Shown in pieces: positions 7,165 through 15,769 of a stretch of DNA of 64,000 nt. How positions within the stretch are numbered: the stretch's first letter is position 1; every line of letters begins with the position of its first letter. The DNA comes from JBJHBP01 sp050485645. Lineage in GTDB: Bacteria; Pseudomonadota; Gammaproteobacteria; Steroidobacterales; Rariloculaceae. The notes below the pieces were generated by a model that saw only the letters and a program-made list of their open reading frames with translations, ran no database searches and was not told the origin of the DNA. The stretch lies in contig JBJHBT010000006.1 of NCBI GenBank assembly GCA_050485645.1, forward strand, positions 98,416-162,415, read 5' to 3'. Position numbers and translations under genes: made by a program.

Positions 7165-9543
7165 TTACGTTCTTATTGTGGCCCCGAGTTCACTTTGCAG
7201 GAGGCGCGTGACGGACTGCACAATCCGGTCGGCATCCGCGTCGGTAAGCGTGCGTGAAGCGTCCTGTAAAATCAAGCCTAAAGCCACGCTTTTTCGACTT
7301 GAATCTATGCCTTTGCCGCGATAGATGTCGAAGACGAACGTCGACTTCAGAATCTCTCCGCCTGCCTGTTTCGCATGATCGACCAGGTCCGCGGCTGTCA
7401 CCGACTCATCCACGATCACAGCGAGGTCCCGTCGCACGGATGGAAACTTTGAGATCGCGCGAAACGACGGCACAAGACGCGCGAACGTCGCTTCCGTTTC
7501 CAGCGCGAACAGAATCGTCCCGCTCCTGACATCGAGTTCACGGGCGAGTCCGGGGTGTATGCGTCCGAGCCATCCGGCTGGTTCGTCACCGGCGAAAATG
7601 CGCGCGCACTGTCCGGGATGCAGCGCCGGATGTTCGGCGGCCTGAAATCGCAGGTCGCCGGAACGCCCGGTGGGCGCGATCAGCGCTTCGATATCAGCCT
7701 TGATGTCGAAGAAATCGACCTCATTGCCTGCGCCATCCCAATGCTCGGGATGGAGCGGTCCCATCGCCAGGCCCGCGAGCATGCTCGTCTCGACAACGCC
7801 GCCGTCTTCGCCGGGCTCGAACTGCCGACCGATCTCGAAGAGCCGCAGACGGTGTTGCTGGCGGCTCAGGTTCTGCCGCGCAACGGACAGCAGACCCGGC
7901 CACAGCGAACGCCGCATGACGCCCATATCGCTGGCGATCGGGTTCTGCAGTCGCACCGACGCCCCCTCGGGTATCACCATGCGCTGCAGACCCTCGTCGA
8001 TGAAGCTGTACGTCACCACTTCCGTGTAGCCACGGGCGACCAGAGTGTCCGCGATTCGATCTTCGTCGATATGCGTTTCCGTCGCCGTTCCCGGATGGAC
8101 GGCCCCGAGACCGGGTACGGCCGGAATGTTGTCATAGCCCACGATGCGGCCGACTTCCTCGATCAGGTCTTCTTCGATCGCAAGGTCGAAACGATGGCTG
8201 GGCGGCGTGACCTGCCAGCCACCCTCCGCTGCTTTCACTTCCATACCCAGCCGCCTTAGTCCGGAAGCGACCGTGTCGGCGTCAAGCGCTACCCCAAGGA
8301 CCGCCTCCGCCTGTTCATGCCGGAGATGAATCGCGGACGACACAGGCAGATGTGTACCGCTCTCGGAAACATCGACAGGACCAGCCTTGCCACCAGCAAT
8401 CTGCAGCAGCAGCGCCGTGGCGCGTTCAACCGCAACGGCCGGCAGCGCAGGATCAACTCCGCGCTCGAAACGCACCGATGCATCGGTATGCAGGCCAAAG
8501 CGTCGCGCCCGGCCGGCGAGCGCGGTGGGCGTGAAGTGAGCGGCTTCAAGAAAGACATCCTGAGTATCGGCATGGACGGCCGTGTACGCACCGCCCATGA
8601 CACCAGCCAGTCCAACGACACGGTCCCGATCGGCAATCACCAGCACATCGGGCGTCATTTCAATTTCGCGCTCGTCGAGCAGGGTGAGCCTTTCGTTCTC
8701 GCTGGCAAACCGGACCACGATACCGCCCTGCAGCCTGCCCAGATCGTAAGCGTGCAGAGGCTGACCCAGTTCCAGCATGACGTAATTGGTCACATCCACC
8801 ACCGGACTGATACAGCGAACCCCTGCCCGCCGAAGGCGTTCCTGGATCCACACCGGCGTCAACGCATCCGTACGCAGCCCGCGGATAACACGACCGGCGA
8901 ACCGCGGGCAGGCCTGCGGCGCAGCCAGGCGGACAGGCAACATTTCGTCGTGTTCGGCGGGCGCGACGGGCCAGGCCGGATCGTGCAGCGGACGTTCCCG
9001 ACGGGCGGCGATTTCACGGGCGAGCCCCCGAACGCTGAAACAGTCGCCACGGTTGGGTGTCAGGTCGATGTCGAGAATCGTATCGTCCAGACGCAGAAAA
9101 TCCCGCAACGACTCGCCAGCGGGCGAGTCGTTGTCGAACAGCAGAATACCGTCATGCGCGTCGTCGATGCCCAGCTCTTCACCCGAGCACAGCATGCCTT
9201 CGGAATGCTGCCCGCGCACCTTTGCCGCGGAAATCACACGCCCGCCCGGCAGTCGCGCTCCGACACGGGCAAGCGCCGCACATCGGCCGGCGACCACATT
9301 GGACGCACCGCAGACTATGCGCAGTTGCGCCACGCCGTCGTAGACGTCGCACAGTCGCAACTTGTCGGCATCCGGATGAGGTTCGACATGGAGGATTCGT
9401 GCCACGACCACGCCGTCGAAATCTCCGGCGGCCGGCGCGACGCTGTCGACTTCCAGACCCGCGGTCGTGAACTCGGCCGCCAGTGCTTCACCGTCCAGTC
9501 CGGCGTCCACCCAGTCACCCAGCCATTCAAGATTTACACGCAT
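7165..9543 (-). CDS. pheT: Phenylalanyl-tRNA synthetase beta subunit
   Basis: 792 residues, as expected (about 795 in E. coli). The domain order is normal: N-terminal tRNA-binding OB fold (about 40-150, ILHVEPHPDADKLRLCDV), B3/B4 region, B5 (about 400-475) and a C-terminal ferredoxin-like anticodon-binding domain (about 700-792, SKFPSVRRDLAV). With PheS it forms the alpha2-beta2 enzyme that charges tRNA-Phe. It starts 10 bases after pheS. The codons for residues about 745-760 (7262-7310) are markedly AT-rich, with TTA and ATA codons rare elsewhere in the gene. Confidence 0.98.
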   Translation of the reverse strand: MRVNLEWLGDWVDAGLDGEALAAEFTTAGLEVDSVAPAAGDFDGVVVARILHVEPHPDADKLRLCDVYDGVAQLRIVCGASNVVAGRCAALARVGARLPGGRVISAAKVRGQHSEGMLCSGEELGIDDAHDGILLFDNDSPAGESLRDFLRLDDTILDIDLTPNRGDCFSVRGLAREIAARRERPLHDPAWPVAPAEHDEMLPVRLAAPQACPRFAGRVIRGLRTDALTPVWIQERLRRAGVRCISPVVDVTNYVMLELGQPLHAYDLGRLQGGIVVRFASENERLTLLDEREIEMTPDVLVIADRDRVVGLAGVMGGAYTAVHADTQDVFLEAAHFTPTALAGRARRFGLHTDASVRFERGVDPALPAVAVERATALLLQIAGGKAGPVDVSESGTHLPVSSAIHLRHEQAEAVLGVALDADTVASGLRRLGMEVKAAEGGWQVTPPSHRFDLAIEEDLIEEVGRIVGYDNIPAVPGLGAVHPGTATETHIDEDRIADTLVARGYTEVVTYSFIDEGLQRMVIPEGASVRLQNPIASDMGVMRRSLWPGLLSVARQNLSRQQHRLRLFEIGRQFEPGEDGGVVETSMLAGLAMGPLHPEHWDGAGNEVDFFDIKADIEALIAPTGRSGDLRFQAAEHPALHPGQCARIFAGDEPAGWLGRIHPGLARELDVRSGTILFALETEATFARLVPSFRAISKFPSVRRDLAVIVDESVTAADLVDHAKQAGGEILKSTFVFDIYRGKGIDSSRKSVALGLILQDASRTLTDADADRIVQSVTRLLQSELGATIRT

Positions 9544-9553
9544 GGAGGGCCCT

Positions 9554-10537
9554 TCAGACGAACTGATTCAGGAATCGCTGGTCGTTCTCGAAGAACAGGC
9601 GCAGATCATCGACGCCGTAGCGCAGCATGGCCAGACGCTCCACACCCATACCGAATGCATACCCGCGAAACTGCGCAGGATCAACGCCGGCATTGCGTAG
9701 CACGTTGGGATGCACCATGCCGCAGCCCAGGATCTCGAGCCATTTCCCGGACTCGGACAACACATCAACTTCCGCGGACGGCTCCGTGAACGGGAAATAG
9801 GAAGGACGAAACCGCAGCTGTACATCGCGCTCGAAGAAGCTCGATACGAACTCGTACAGCAGTGCCTTGAGGTTGGCGAAGCTGACATCCCGGTCCACCG
9901 CCAGTCCCTCGACCTGCGAGAACATCGGTGTGTGCGTAATGTCCGAATCGCAGCGGTACACGCGACCGGGTGCTATCAGTCGGATCGGCACGCCATGATT
10001 GCGCATTGCGCGTATCTGTACAGGCGATGTATGCGTGCGCAGGAGCAGCCCGGAATCCAGGTAGAACGTGTCGTGCATCGCACGGGCGGGATGATTGTCC
10101 GGAATGTTCAGGGCCGTGAAGTTGTGGAACTCGTCTTCCACTTCCGGGCCGGTGTGCACGTCGAATCCGCACTTGCGCAGAATGCGGATCATGCGGCGCA
10201 GCGTCCGGGTAACCGGATGCAGACTGCCGGGTGGCAGTCCGCGACCCGCCAGCGTCACGTCCAGCTTCTGCGCGGCCAGTTCGGCCTGAATGCCGGCAGC
10301 CTCAAGATCGGCCTTGCGGGCATCGATCCAGCCGCTGACCGCGGTCTTGGCATCGTTGATCGCCTGGCCTGCAGCACGGCGCTGATCCGCGGGCAGGCTG
10401 CCCAGCTCCTTGAGCTGATGTGTCAGCAGCCCCTTCTTGCCCAGAAACCGGACACGCACGCCATCCAGCTGGGCCAGGTCTTCAGCCGCGCTGATCGCCG
10501 ACTGAGCCTGTTCCAGCAGTTGAGCGACACTGCTCAC
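9554..10537 (-). CDS. pheS: Phenylalanyl-tRNA synthetase alpha subunit
   Basis: 327 residues from GTG 10537, matching E. coli PheS (327). The open frame continues upstream to 10684, but that part overlaps rplT and reads as Arg/Pro-rich noise, whereas homology begins at SSVAQLLEQAQ. The N-terminal coiled coil (1-85) contacts tRNA; the catalytic class II core holds FTALNIPDNHPARAMHDTFY near 145-165 and the final GMGVERLAML motif. Catalytic subunit of the phenylalanine-charging enzyme. It begins 25 bases after the rplT stop, within the translation operon. Confidence 0.95.
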   Translation of the reverse strand: MSSVAQLLEQAQSAISAAEDLAQLDGVRVRFLGKKGLLTHQLKELGSLPADQRRAAGQAINDAKTAVSGWIDARKADLEAAGIQAELAAQKLDVTLAGRGLPPGSLHPVTRTLRRMIRILRKCGFDVHTGPEVEDEFHNFTALNIPDNHPARAMHDTFYLDSGLLLRTHTSPVQIRAMRNHGVPIRLIAPGRVYRCDSDITHTPMFSQVEGLAVDRDVSFANLKALLYEFVSSFFERDVQLRFRPSYFPFTEPSAEVDVLSESGKWLEILGCGMVHPNVLRNAGVDPAQFRGYAFGMGVERLAMLRYGVDDLRLFFENDQRFLNQFV

Positions 10538-10562
10538 TGCCCGACCTGACCGCTCGGGAGTG

Positions 10563-10925
10563 CTATGCCTGGGGAAGGGCCGCCTTCGCCGCCTCGGCGA
10601 TGGACGCAAACGCTTCCGGATCGTGAATGGCGATGTCCGACAGCACCTTGCGATCGATGTCGATGTTCGCGAGGCCCAGCCCATGAATCAGGCGGCTGTA
10701 GGACAGACCATGCGGACGCGCCGCAGCATTGATCCGCACGATCCATAACGCGCGGAACTGACGTTTGCGCTGACGGCGATCGCGATATGCGTATTGACCT
10801 GCCTTGATGACGGCCTGCTTCGCAACACGATAAATCTTGCTGCGAGCGCCGTAATAGCCCTTGGCCTTGCCCAGAACTTTCTTGTGACGTGCGTGCGCGG
10901 TAACGGCGCGTTTGACTCTGGCCAT
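10563..10925 (-). CDS. rplT: 50S ribosomal protein L20
   Basis: 120 residues, rich in Arg/Lys, beginning ARVKRAVTAHARHKK and containing YAYRDRRQRKRQFRALWIVRINAA, both diagnostic for L20. It is essential for early 50S assembly and in E. coli represses its own operon by binding the mRNA. GAGGAG lies just upstream of the ATG. It follows rpmI by 9 bases. Confidence 0.99.
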   Translation of the reverse strand: MARVKRAVTAHARHKKVLGKAKGYYGARSKIYRVAKQAVIKAGQYAYRDRRQRKRQFRALWIVRINAAARPHGLSYSRLIHGLGLANIDIDRKVLSDIAIHDPEAFASIAEAAKAALPQA

Positions 10926-10934
10926 GACGGCTCC

Positions 10935-11132
10935 TCAACTGTAAGGCAGTAGCTTGCGAACACCTTTGACATCAACGTCGGCGACCTGTGCGGTAGGCCG
11001 CAGCTGACGCTTACGCTTCGGTGTCTTTTTCGTCAGGATGTGATTCAGGTGCGATTGCGCGCGCTTGAAACCGCCCTTGGCGGTCGGGCGGAATCGCTTG
11101 GCCGCACCACGGTTTGTCTTCAACTTTGGCAT
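10935..11132 (-). CDS. rpmI: 50S ribosomal protein L35
   Basis: 65 residues, the typical length. The sequence PKLKTNRGAAKRFRPTAKGG and the HLNHILTKKTPKRKRQLR block are characteristic of L35. It sits between infC and rplT in the universal order, with GGGAAG as ribosome binding site. Confidence 0.99.
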   Translation of the reverse strand: MPKLKTNRGAAKRFRPTAKGGFKRAQSHLNHILTKKTPKRKRQLRPTAQVADVDVKGVRKLLPYS

Positions 11133-11165
11133 ACCAGTTACTTCCCTGCTCGCTTCGGCACGCAG

Positions 11166-11684
11166 CTAGCGCTTACGCGGCGCAATCACCATGATCATCT
11201 GCCGTCCTTCCAGCTGCGGATGCTGTTCGACGGTTCCATACTCTTCCAGGTCGGTTCTCACTCTGCGCAGCAGCTCGATGCCCAACTCCTGATGGGCCAT
11301 CTCGCGCCCCCTGAACCGCAGCGTGACCTTCGTCTTGTCACCCGCTGAGAGAAAGCGGATCAGGTTCCGCAGCTTGACCTGATAGTCACCTTCATCGGTT
11401 CCGGGCCGGAACTTCACTTCCTTGATCTGGGTCTGCTTCTGCTTGCGTCGAGCGGACTGGGCCTTCTTGTTCTGTTCGAACACGAACTTGCCGTAGTCCA
11501 TCACCCGGCAGACAGACGGCTCCGAATTCGGTGCCACCTCAACCAGATCCAATCCGGCGCTCATCGCATATTCCAGTGCCTGCGGTGTCGGCATCACGCC
11601 GATCTGTTCGCCGTTGGCTCCGATCACCCGCACTTCACTGTCTGCGATTTCTTCGTTGCGCCTTACGCGTTTACCTTGGACGAT
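11166..11684 (-). CDS. infC: Translation initiation factor IF-3, probable ATC start
   Basis: Binds the 30S subunit, blocks premature 50S joining and checks the initiation codon. The body is clear: DLVEVAPNSEPSVCRVMDYGKF and the C-terminal domain ending EGRQMIMVIAPRK. GTG 11633 would give 155 residues and remove most of the conserved N-terminus. Reading upstream in frame gives GKRVRRNEEIADSEVRVIG, the usual IF-3 start, back to ATC 11684, preceded by GAGGAA 6 bases away. An in-frame TAA lies seven codons further up, and no ATG, GTG or TTG occurs between. IF-3 genes commonly use AUU/AUC/AUA so that IF-3 represses itself, so I place the start at ATC, giving 172 residues. thrS, often upstream, is absent here. 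Confidence 0.93.
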   Translation of the reverse strand: MVQGKRVRRNEEIADSEVRVIGANGEQIGVMPTPQALEYAMSAGLDLVEVAPNSEPSVCRVMDYGKFVFEQNKKAQSARRKQKQTQIKEVKFRPGTDEGDYQVKLRNLIRFLSAGDKTKVTLRFRGREMAHQELGIELLRRVRTDLEEYGTVEQHPQLEGRQMIMVIAPRKR

Positions 11685-11944
11685 TCTGAGTTCCTCGCTG
11701 GATTAATCGACACCGGCCTGAAAGCATCGCGGCCGCAGCCCGCTTCGCCGGGAAGCACTCGAGCTTCACGTTGCGCGCGCCTGCGGCCGTCCGCATCAAA
11801 CCGATTCCCGCGGTGGAGGGTTTCACGCCTCCCCGAAAGCCCCGGAATTGTATGCTGCACGAGACACCGGTACAAGAGCCGCATCGGCATCGAAGCGCTT
11901 GATTATCGGACGTTTTGCCCATGCGGGCGGGAAAACGCGGATTT

Positions 11945-13213
11945 TCACTGCCGAAACCGCCACCAAGGCCCCGCCGCGGCCGGGTCGGCATCGTGTTCGC
12001 CGGCCGGCACCTCGACGGCCGGCACCTCGACGGCCGGCGGCACCTGGCCGGTCGGCACCCGGAAGCTGCGATCATCACAGTGATCCGGCTCAAATGGCAG
12101 ATCCGCGGGGAATACGATATCCCGACCCGTGTAGCGCCCGTCGAAGTACAGCGGGTCGGTGGCCTCATAGCTGCGTTCCAGAGCCCATGACTCAGGATCC
12201 AGGCTGAAGCGCTCGATGACCTGCAGCCGGTCGCTGTGCGGCGTGTAGCCATCGGCCGAGAGTATGCCCGGCGCGAAACCGCGGGTCTCGACAACGAGCA
12301 CGGCGCCCTCCCAGTGGCCGATGGAGTATCCGGGCAGCGACGGTTTCATCCGCTCGGGAAACACCCGTCCGTCCATATGGATGATCCGGTTCAGGCCACC
12401 CACCGTGCCGTATTCGATGACGATGTGATCATCGTGCTGGCTGATGCGATGCACCGGCGTATCGAACATCCAGTCAAACAGGATATTGGTGGGCTCACAG
12501 CGTAGTCGGGGATTGTCGGCCGATGCAGGATCGAACCCCGCCATCGCAAGGCGCCCGGCGGCAGTCAACGGCATCAGGGTGGGCCGCGACCAGGCCGCCT
12601 GCACCGGATCGTCGGCCATCGATTCCGGCGTCCCCCGTGCACCAGGAAAGGCGCGCATGCCCGCCGGCAGCTCCCCGTCCAGTTCCTGCGCGACGCTCAG
12701 TGGCACCAGCGCCCCGGACAGACCGCGCGGATCAGTCATGACGCGCTGTTCCCCCGCCCAGTCACCGCTGATGTTCGGTCGCCCGTCCGGCCGCCGCGGC
12801 TCGCGCGCTGGCAGCGAGGTGACCGGTGCCGGTTCGCGCAGCATCCCGTATCGATCCATTCGGGTGCCGTCCGCAAACTCGATCGTGGACAGGTAGCAGT
12901 CGGTGGCGACATGGCGATCGGGCGCGCCGGTAATTTGCACTTCCTGCCCCGAATGAAACAGCTGTGCCGACCAGCCGGAGCGCCGCAGCACCGTGGCGCT
13001 GCGCATCTCGCAACGCCATGGCGTCACCGTACCGTCTTCGGCCTGAACGTCGAGATACAGCCAGGCATGCGGATTCACAAACGCGACGTCGGTGACGACG
13101 CCGCGCAGTTCGATGTCGCGATTCAGATCGAAGTTCACGATGCCGTGATGACCATGGGATGCCGCGCCCATCGCAAGACCCGCCGCCGCCACTATCACAC
13201 CCGATGATTTCAT
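11945..13213 (-). CDS. Exported DUF6152-like protein of unknown function
   Basis: 422 residues from ATG 13213, which has GGGGGAGGG six bases upstream. A Sec signal peptide (MKSSGVIVAAAGLAMGAAS) leads into HGHHGIVNFD, the His-rich N-terminus I associate with DUF6152; that part (about 20-120) looks like a small beta domain (NPHAWLYLDV, WRCEM). A long second region (about 150-400) has repeated Asp/Arg/Trp-rich motifs resembling other uncharacterised periplasmic proteins of this group. The C-terminus carries VEVPA repeats, encoded by imperfect 15-base tandem repeats near 12000-12045. It lies downstream of the DoxX-like gene on the same strand, 69 bases away. No function can be assigned. Confidence 0.7.
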   Translation of the reverse strand: MKSSGVIVAAAGLAMGAASHGHHGIVNFDLNRDIELRGVVTDVAFVNPHAWLYLDVQAEDGTVTPWRCEMRSATVLRRSGWSAQLFHSGQEVQITGAPDRHVATDCYLSTIEFADGTRMDRYGMLREPAPVTSLPAREPRRPDGRPNISGDWAGEQRVMTDPRGLSGALVPLSVAQELDGELPAGMRAFPGARGTPESMADDPVQAAWSRPTLMPLTAAGRLAMAGFDPASADNPRLRCEPTNILFDWMFDTPVHRISQHDDHIVIEYGTVGGLNRIIHMDGRVFPERMKPSLPGYSIGHWEGAVLVVETRGFAPGILSADGYTPHSDRLQVIERFSLDPESWALERSYEATDPLYFDGRYTGRDIVFPADLPFEPDHCDDRSFRVPTGQVPPAVEVPAVEVPAGEHDADPAAAGPWWRFRQ

Positions 13214-13282
13214 GATGCCCTCCCCCGCAGTTCCACGACCGACTGACCCGAACCCCAATCTCCCGCGGCGCTGCCGACCCGG

Positions 13283-13669
13283 TCAGAAAGGGCGCGCCTG
13301 CATCGCAACGGCCAGACACGCCAGCCCCCAGAACACAGGATATTCGCAGCCACCGAGATTCCACAGCCAGCGCCCCTGGGAAAATCGCCAGGTTGCGACA
13401 GCGGCCACCCAGAGAAACGCGGTGGCCAGAAGGGCAGCGTAGAACGTCAACACGGCGAAAACCAGGCACAACATGACCACCACCTCGATGCCCAGTGCCG
13501 CATACAGCCACGCCTCCGGCGGTCGCAGGCCCACCGTGCGAAAGAATTCCAGTGCGAAGGCACGCTGAGTGATTTTGGCGATCAGATGCGGGACGAAAAA
13601 TGCCCCACACGTGATGCGCAGCAGGTTCCAGCCGTTGGTGAGATCGAAACTCTGTGCAAAGTGATCCAT
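13283..13669 (-). CDS. DoxX-like small membrane protein
   Basis: 128 residues from ATG 13669, with GGGGGAG upstream; an upstream extension in frame is Arg-rich and not credible. Four hydrophobic segments at about 12-30, 45-75, 78-98 and 105-125 (GIEVVVMLCLVFAVLTFYA is the clearest) match the DoxX/DoxD-like four-helix membrane family. Such proteins are often linked to redox or quinone-related functions, but the exact role is unknown. It probably forms an operon with the DUF6152-like gene and is divergent from the Tat-exported dioxygenase 296 bases away. Confidence 0.7.
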   Translation of the reverse strand: MDHFAQSFDLTNGWNLLRITCGAFFVPHLIAKITQRAFALEFFRTVGLRPPEAWLYAALGIEVVVMLCLVFAVLTFYAALLATAFLWVAAVATWRFSQGRWLWNLGGCEYPVFWGLACLAVAMQARPF

Positions 13670-13833
13670 CGGCGGCTCCCCCTGCCTGAACCGCGCCGAA
13701 CACCGATGGGCGCCAGCGGCCAGTCTACCTGTCGGGACATCCTGCCGCTGCATGTCGGGTTGACCGGTGACCCGGAGCCTCCGGCGACGGGGCTGCCGCA
13801 ACGCCGAGCCACGGCCGCTGTCGCCGTGGCGAA

Positions 13834-13862
13834 GCGACACGGCACCGCAGCCGCGTTACACT
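13834..13862 (+). promoter_or_regulatory. Candidate sigma-70 promoter of the dioxygenase gene
   Basis: GCGACA (13834-13839), a 17-base spacer and TACACT (13857-13862), pointing at the dioxygenase about 100 bases downstream. Matches to consensus are 4/6 and 4/6. The rest of the 296-base divergent region shows nothing else I can support. Confidence 0.4.
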
Positions 13863-13965
13863 CCAGTGAGGAGCATCGGCGCCTGCGCCAGCCACCGACT
13901 TTCAAGACTGCGAAACGCGCAGTGTCCGGCAGCGCAGTGTCCGGCATGTTCTGAAGGGAGAAGCC

Positions 13966-14694
13966 ATGACCCGCCGCCATCCTCCGATCAACCGCCTGAG
14001 CCTGCCGCAGGTCAATCTGACACGGCGCAGGGCGCTGGGCGGCCTTGGCCTGCTGGTGGCCGGCAGTGCAGCCAGCACCACCCTGCTCGCCCAGAATGCC
14101 GGCAGCTGCGTGCTCGCCGCGGAAGTCGGCGAGGGCCCGTTCTATTTCGACCCTGAACTGCTGCGTTCGGACATCAGTGACGACCAGCCCGGTGCTCCAC
14201 TGCGCGTCAGCATGCGGATACTTGACGAGCAGTCCTGCGAACCGCTGCCTGGCGCACGCGTCGACATGTGGCAGGCCGACGGCGTGGGCCTGTATTCAGG
14301 CTATACCAACCAGCGTGGTACCGGCGCCGTACACCCCTCCACCGTGGCCGATGAATCATGGCTGCGTGGTACCCAGGTCTGTGATGACAGCGGACTCGTC
14401 ACCTTCACCACGATTTTCCCGAGCTGGTATCGCGGGCGCACGCCACATATCCACTTCAAGGTGCTCATCGGCAACAGCGAACTGGTCGCCAGCCAGATCT
14501 TCTTCCCCGAGGAGATGAACCAGGACGTCATGCGCAACTGGGACCCGTACCGCGAACACATCGACCAGCAGGACACGCGCAATGACAACGACATGTTCCT
14601 GCGTGGCCGTACCGGGGGGGTGTTCTGCGCGGTCGATGAGGCTGGCGCGGACGGCTACCGCGTATCGCTGGAAGCCGCCGTGCGTCGCACCTGA
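13966..14694 (+). CDS. Tat-exported intradiol ring-cleavage dioxygenase family protein
   Basis: 242 residues. The N-terminus has a twin-arginine signal (LTRRRALGGLGLLVAG, residues 18-33). The body is the protocatechuate/catechol intradiol dioxygenase fold: ARVDMWQADGVGLYSGY (candidate ligand Tyr 110 or 113), FPSWYRGRTPHIHFKV (Tyr155, His161, His163), and a C-terminal GVFCAVDEAG. The two Tyr and two His that bind non-haem Fe(III) are all present, so it is probably catalytically competent. Tat export implies folding and metal loading in the cytoplasm, then periplasmic action. True catechol dioxygenases are cytoplasmic, so the substrate is uncertain. ATG 13966 follows GAAGGGAG. Confidence 0.85.
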   Translation: MTRRHPPINRLSLPQVNLTRRRALGGLGLLVAGSAASTTLLAQNAGSCVLAAEVGEGPFYFDPELLRSDISDDQPGAPLRVSMRILDEQSCEPLPGARVDMWQADGVGLYSGYTNQRGTGAVHPSTVADESWLRGTQVCDDSGLVTFTTIFPSWYRGRTPHIHFKVLIGNSELVASQIFFPEEMNQDVMRNWDPYREHIDQQDTRNDNDMFLRGRTGGVFCAVDEAGADGYRVSLEAAVRRT

Positions 14695-14793
14695 GAACAG
14701 GCTGGGGGCCGCGGCTGCCGCCGCTGGGACCCCTCCGATTCTCCGATCCCCGATGCACCCTGCCGGAAGCCGCCTGGTGCTGCCGGCGGGCTG

Positions 14794-15516
14794 TCAGAAT
14801 CGATTGGCTTCGATAATGCGCGTTACGTCGTGCAGACTTTCGACTTCGTAATCGGCAGCCAGATCGCCCGCGGAATGGGTTTCCTTCGACAGACGGCCTT
14901 CCGGGCGCCGCAGCCAGGCCGCGATCAGGCCGGCTGACATTGCCCCCTGGATATCGAACATCGGCGCGGCACAGTACAGCACGTCGCGCGGCTCCAGACC
15001 GGTTTTCTGCAGAACCCAGCGGTAGGTGCGCGGATTGGGTTTGGCGACACCTGCTTCCTCGGTCGTTGCAACGAAATCCGCCTTGAACGATCTGAACCTG
15101 TTCACGTACATGTTCAGGTACCGCGTCTCGACGTCGGAGTAGATGATCACTCTGACGCCGAGGTTCTGCTGATTGCTCAGCGCCTCCTCGGTATCTCCGA
15201 ACAGCTCGACGCTCTCCTGCAGCGCAAGAAAGTGCTCCACATCATCGGGGCTGCCGTCGATGTCGTGAATCCGATATGCGGTCATCAGCGCATCACGCAC
15301 GAGATCGGTCACCTGGGTATAGCGGTAGAAGGCCGCACGCCTGTGCATGCCTTCGAATGTCCTTACCCATGTCTCGACGAATTCGGCGTCGCCGACCGGA
15401 TTGCCATACTGTGCAAGTATCCGCGTCGCGGCGCCCTGCCAGCTGCCCGCCCAGTTGAACAGTGTCGTCTTCGAGTCATAGAAAATGGCGCGCGGCCATC
15501 GACCAACTATTGCCAT
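14794..15516 (-). CDS. HAD-superfamily hydrolase, haloacid dehalogenase-like
   Basis: 240 residues. HAD motif I appears as IFYDSKTTLFNW (nucleophile Asp near residue 14); the second acidic residue of phosphatases is missing, as in type II 2-haloacid dehalogenases. Motif II is VIIYSDVE, motif III the Lys of GVAKPNPRTY, and motif IV resembles the dehalogenase pattern (CAAPMFDIQGA). An all-alpha cap follows motif I. Best guess is a 2-haloacid dehalogenase-type hydrolase, but DSK instead of the usual DAYGT makes the substrate uncertain. ATG 15516 follows AAGGGGGT. It is convergent with the dioxygenase gene. Confidence 0.75.
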   Translation of the reverse strand: MAIVGRWPRAIFYDSKTTLFNWAGSWQGAATRILAQYGNPVGDAEFVETWVRTFEGMHRRAAFYRYTQVTDLVRDALMTAYRIHDIDGSPDDVEHFLALQESVELFGDTEEALSNQQNLGVRVIIYSDVETRYLNMYVNRFRSFKADFVATTEEAGVAKPNPRTYRWVLQKTGLEPRDVLYCAAPMFDIQGAMSAGLIAAWLRRPEGRLSKETHSAGDLAADYEVESLHDVTRIIEANRF

Positions 15517-15612
15517 GTCGTACCCCCTTTGCGAGCGAAGTGTAACGCACCGGAATTAACCTGTTAAACACTCCGCAGCCGCGTGCGTGAATCACCCACC
15601 AGGCTCCCGCGC

Positions 15613-15743
15613 GTACTGCATCCAGGCCGCAAGGGCTTCGCCTTGACAGCCCCCGGGGCAGCTGCTGTACTCGGATGCCTCCGGCACGTATCAGGAAGCG
15701 ATCGCCCGCGTGCCCGACCGCGCGTTGCCGCCGGATGCAGTAC
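15613..15743. repeat. Separated 11-bp inverted repeat
   Basis: GTACTGCATCC at 15613-15623 and its exact reverse complement GGATGCAGTAC at 15733-15743, in the 253-base divergent gap between the HAD gene and the molybdopterin-oxidoreductase small subunit. It could be a looping operator pair or chance. Nothing else is evident in the gap. Confidence 0.35.
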
Positions 15744-15769
15744 TGCCATAGCGATCATTCAGGTTAACG

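Noticed and set aside
10538..10684. 49-residue N-terminal extension of PheS
   Set aside because: Arg/Pro-rich, overlaps rplT, and PheS homology starts at GTG 10537.
11671..11944. Frames between infC and the DUF6152-like gene
   Set aside because: Small Arg/Pro/Cys-rich frames without ribosome binding sites; this is the leader and promoter region of infC.
11998..12045. Short tandem repeat CGGCCGGCACCT as a mobile-element end
   Set aside because: It is in frame with the end of the DUF6152-like protein and codes for VEVPA repeats.
13586..13954. 122-residue plus-strand frame between the DoxX-like and dioxygenase genes
   Set aside because: No ribosome binding site, Arg/Thr/Ala-rich shadow composition, partly antisense to the DoxX-like gene.
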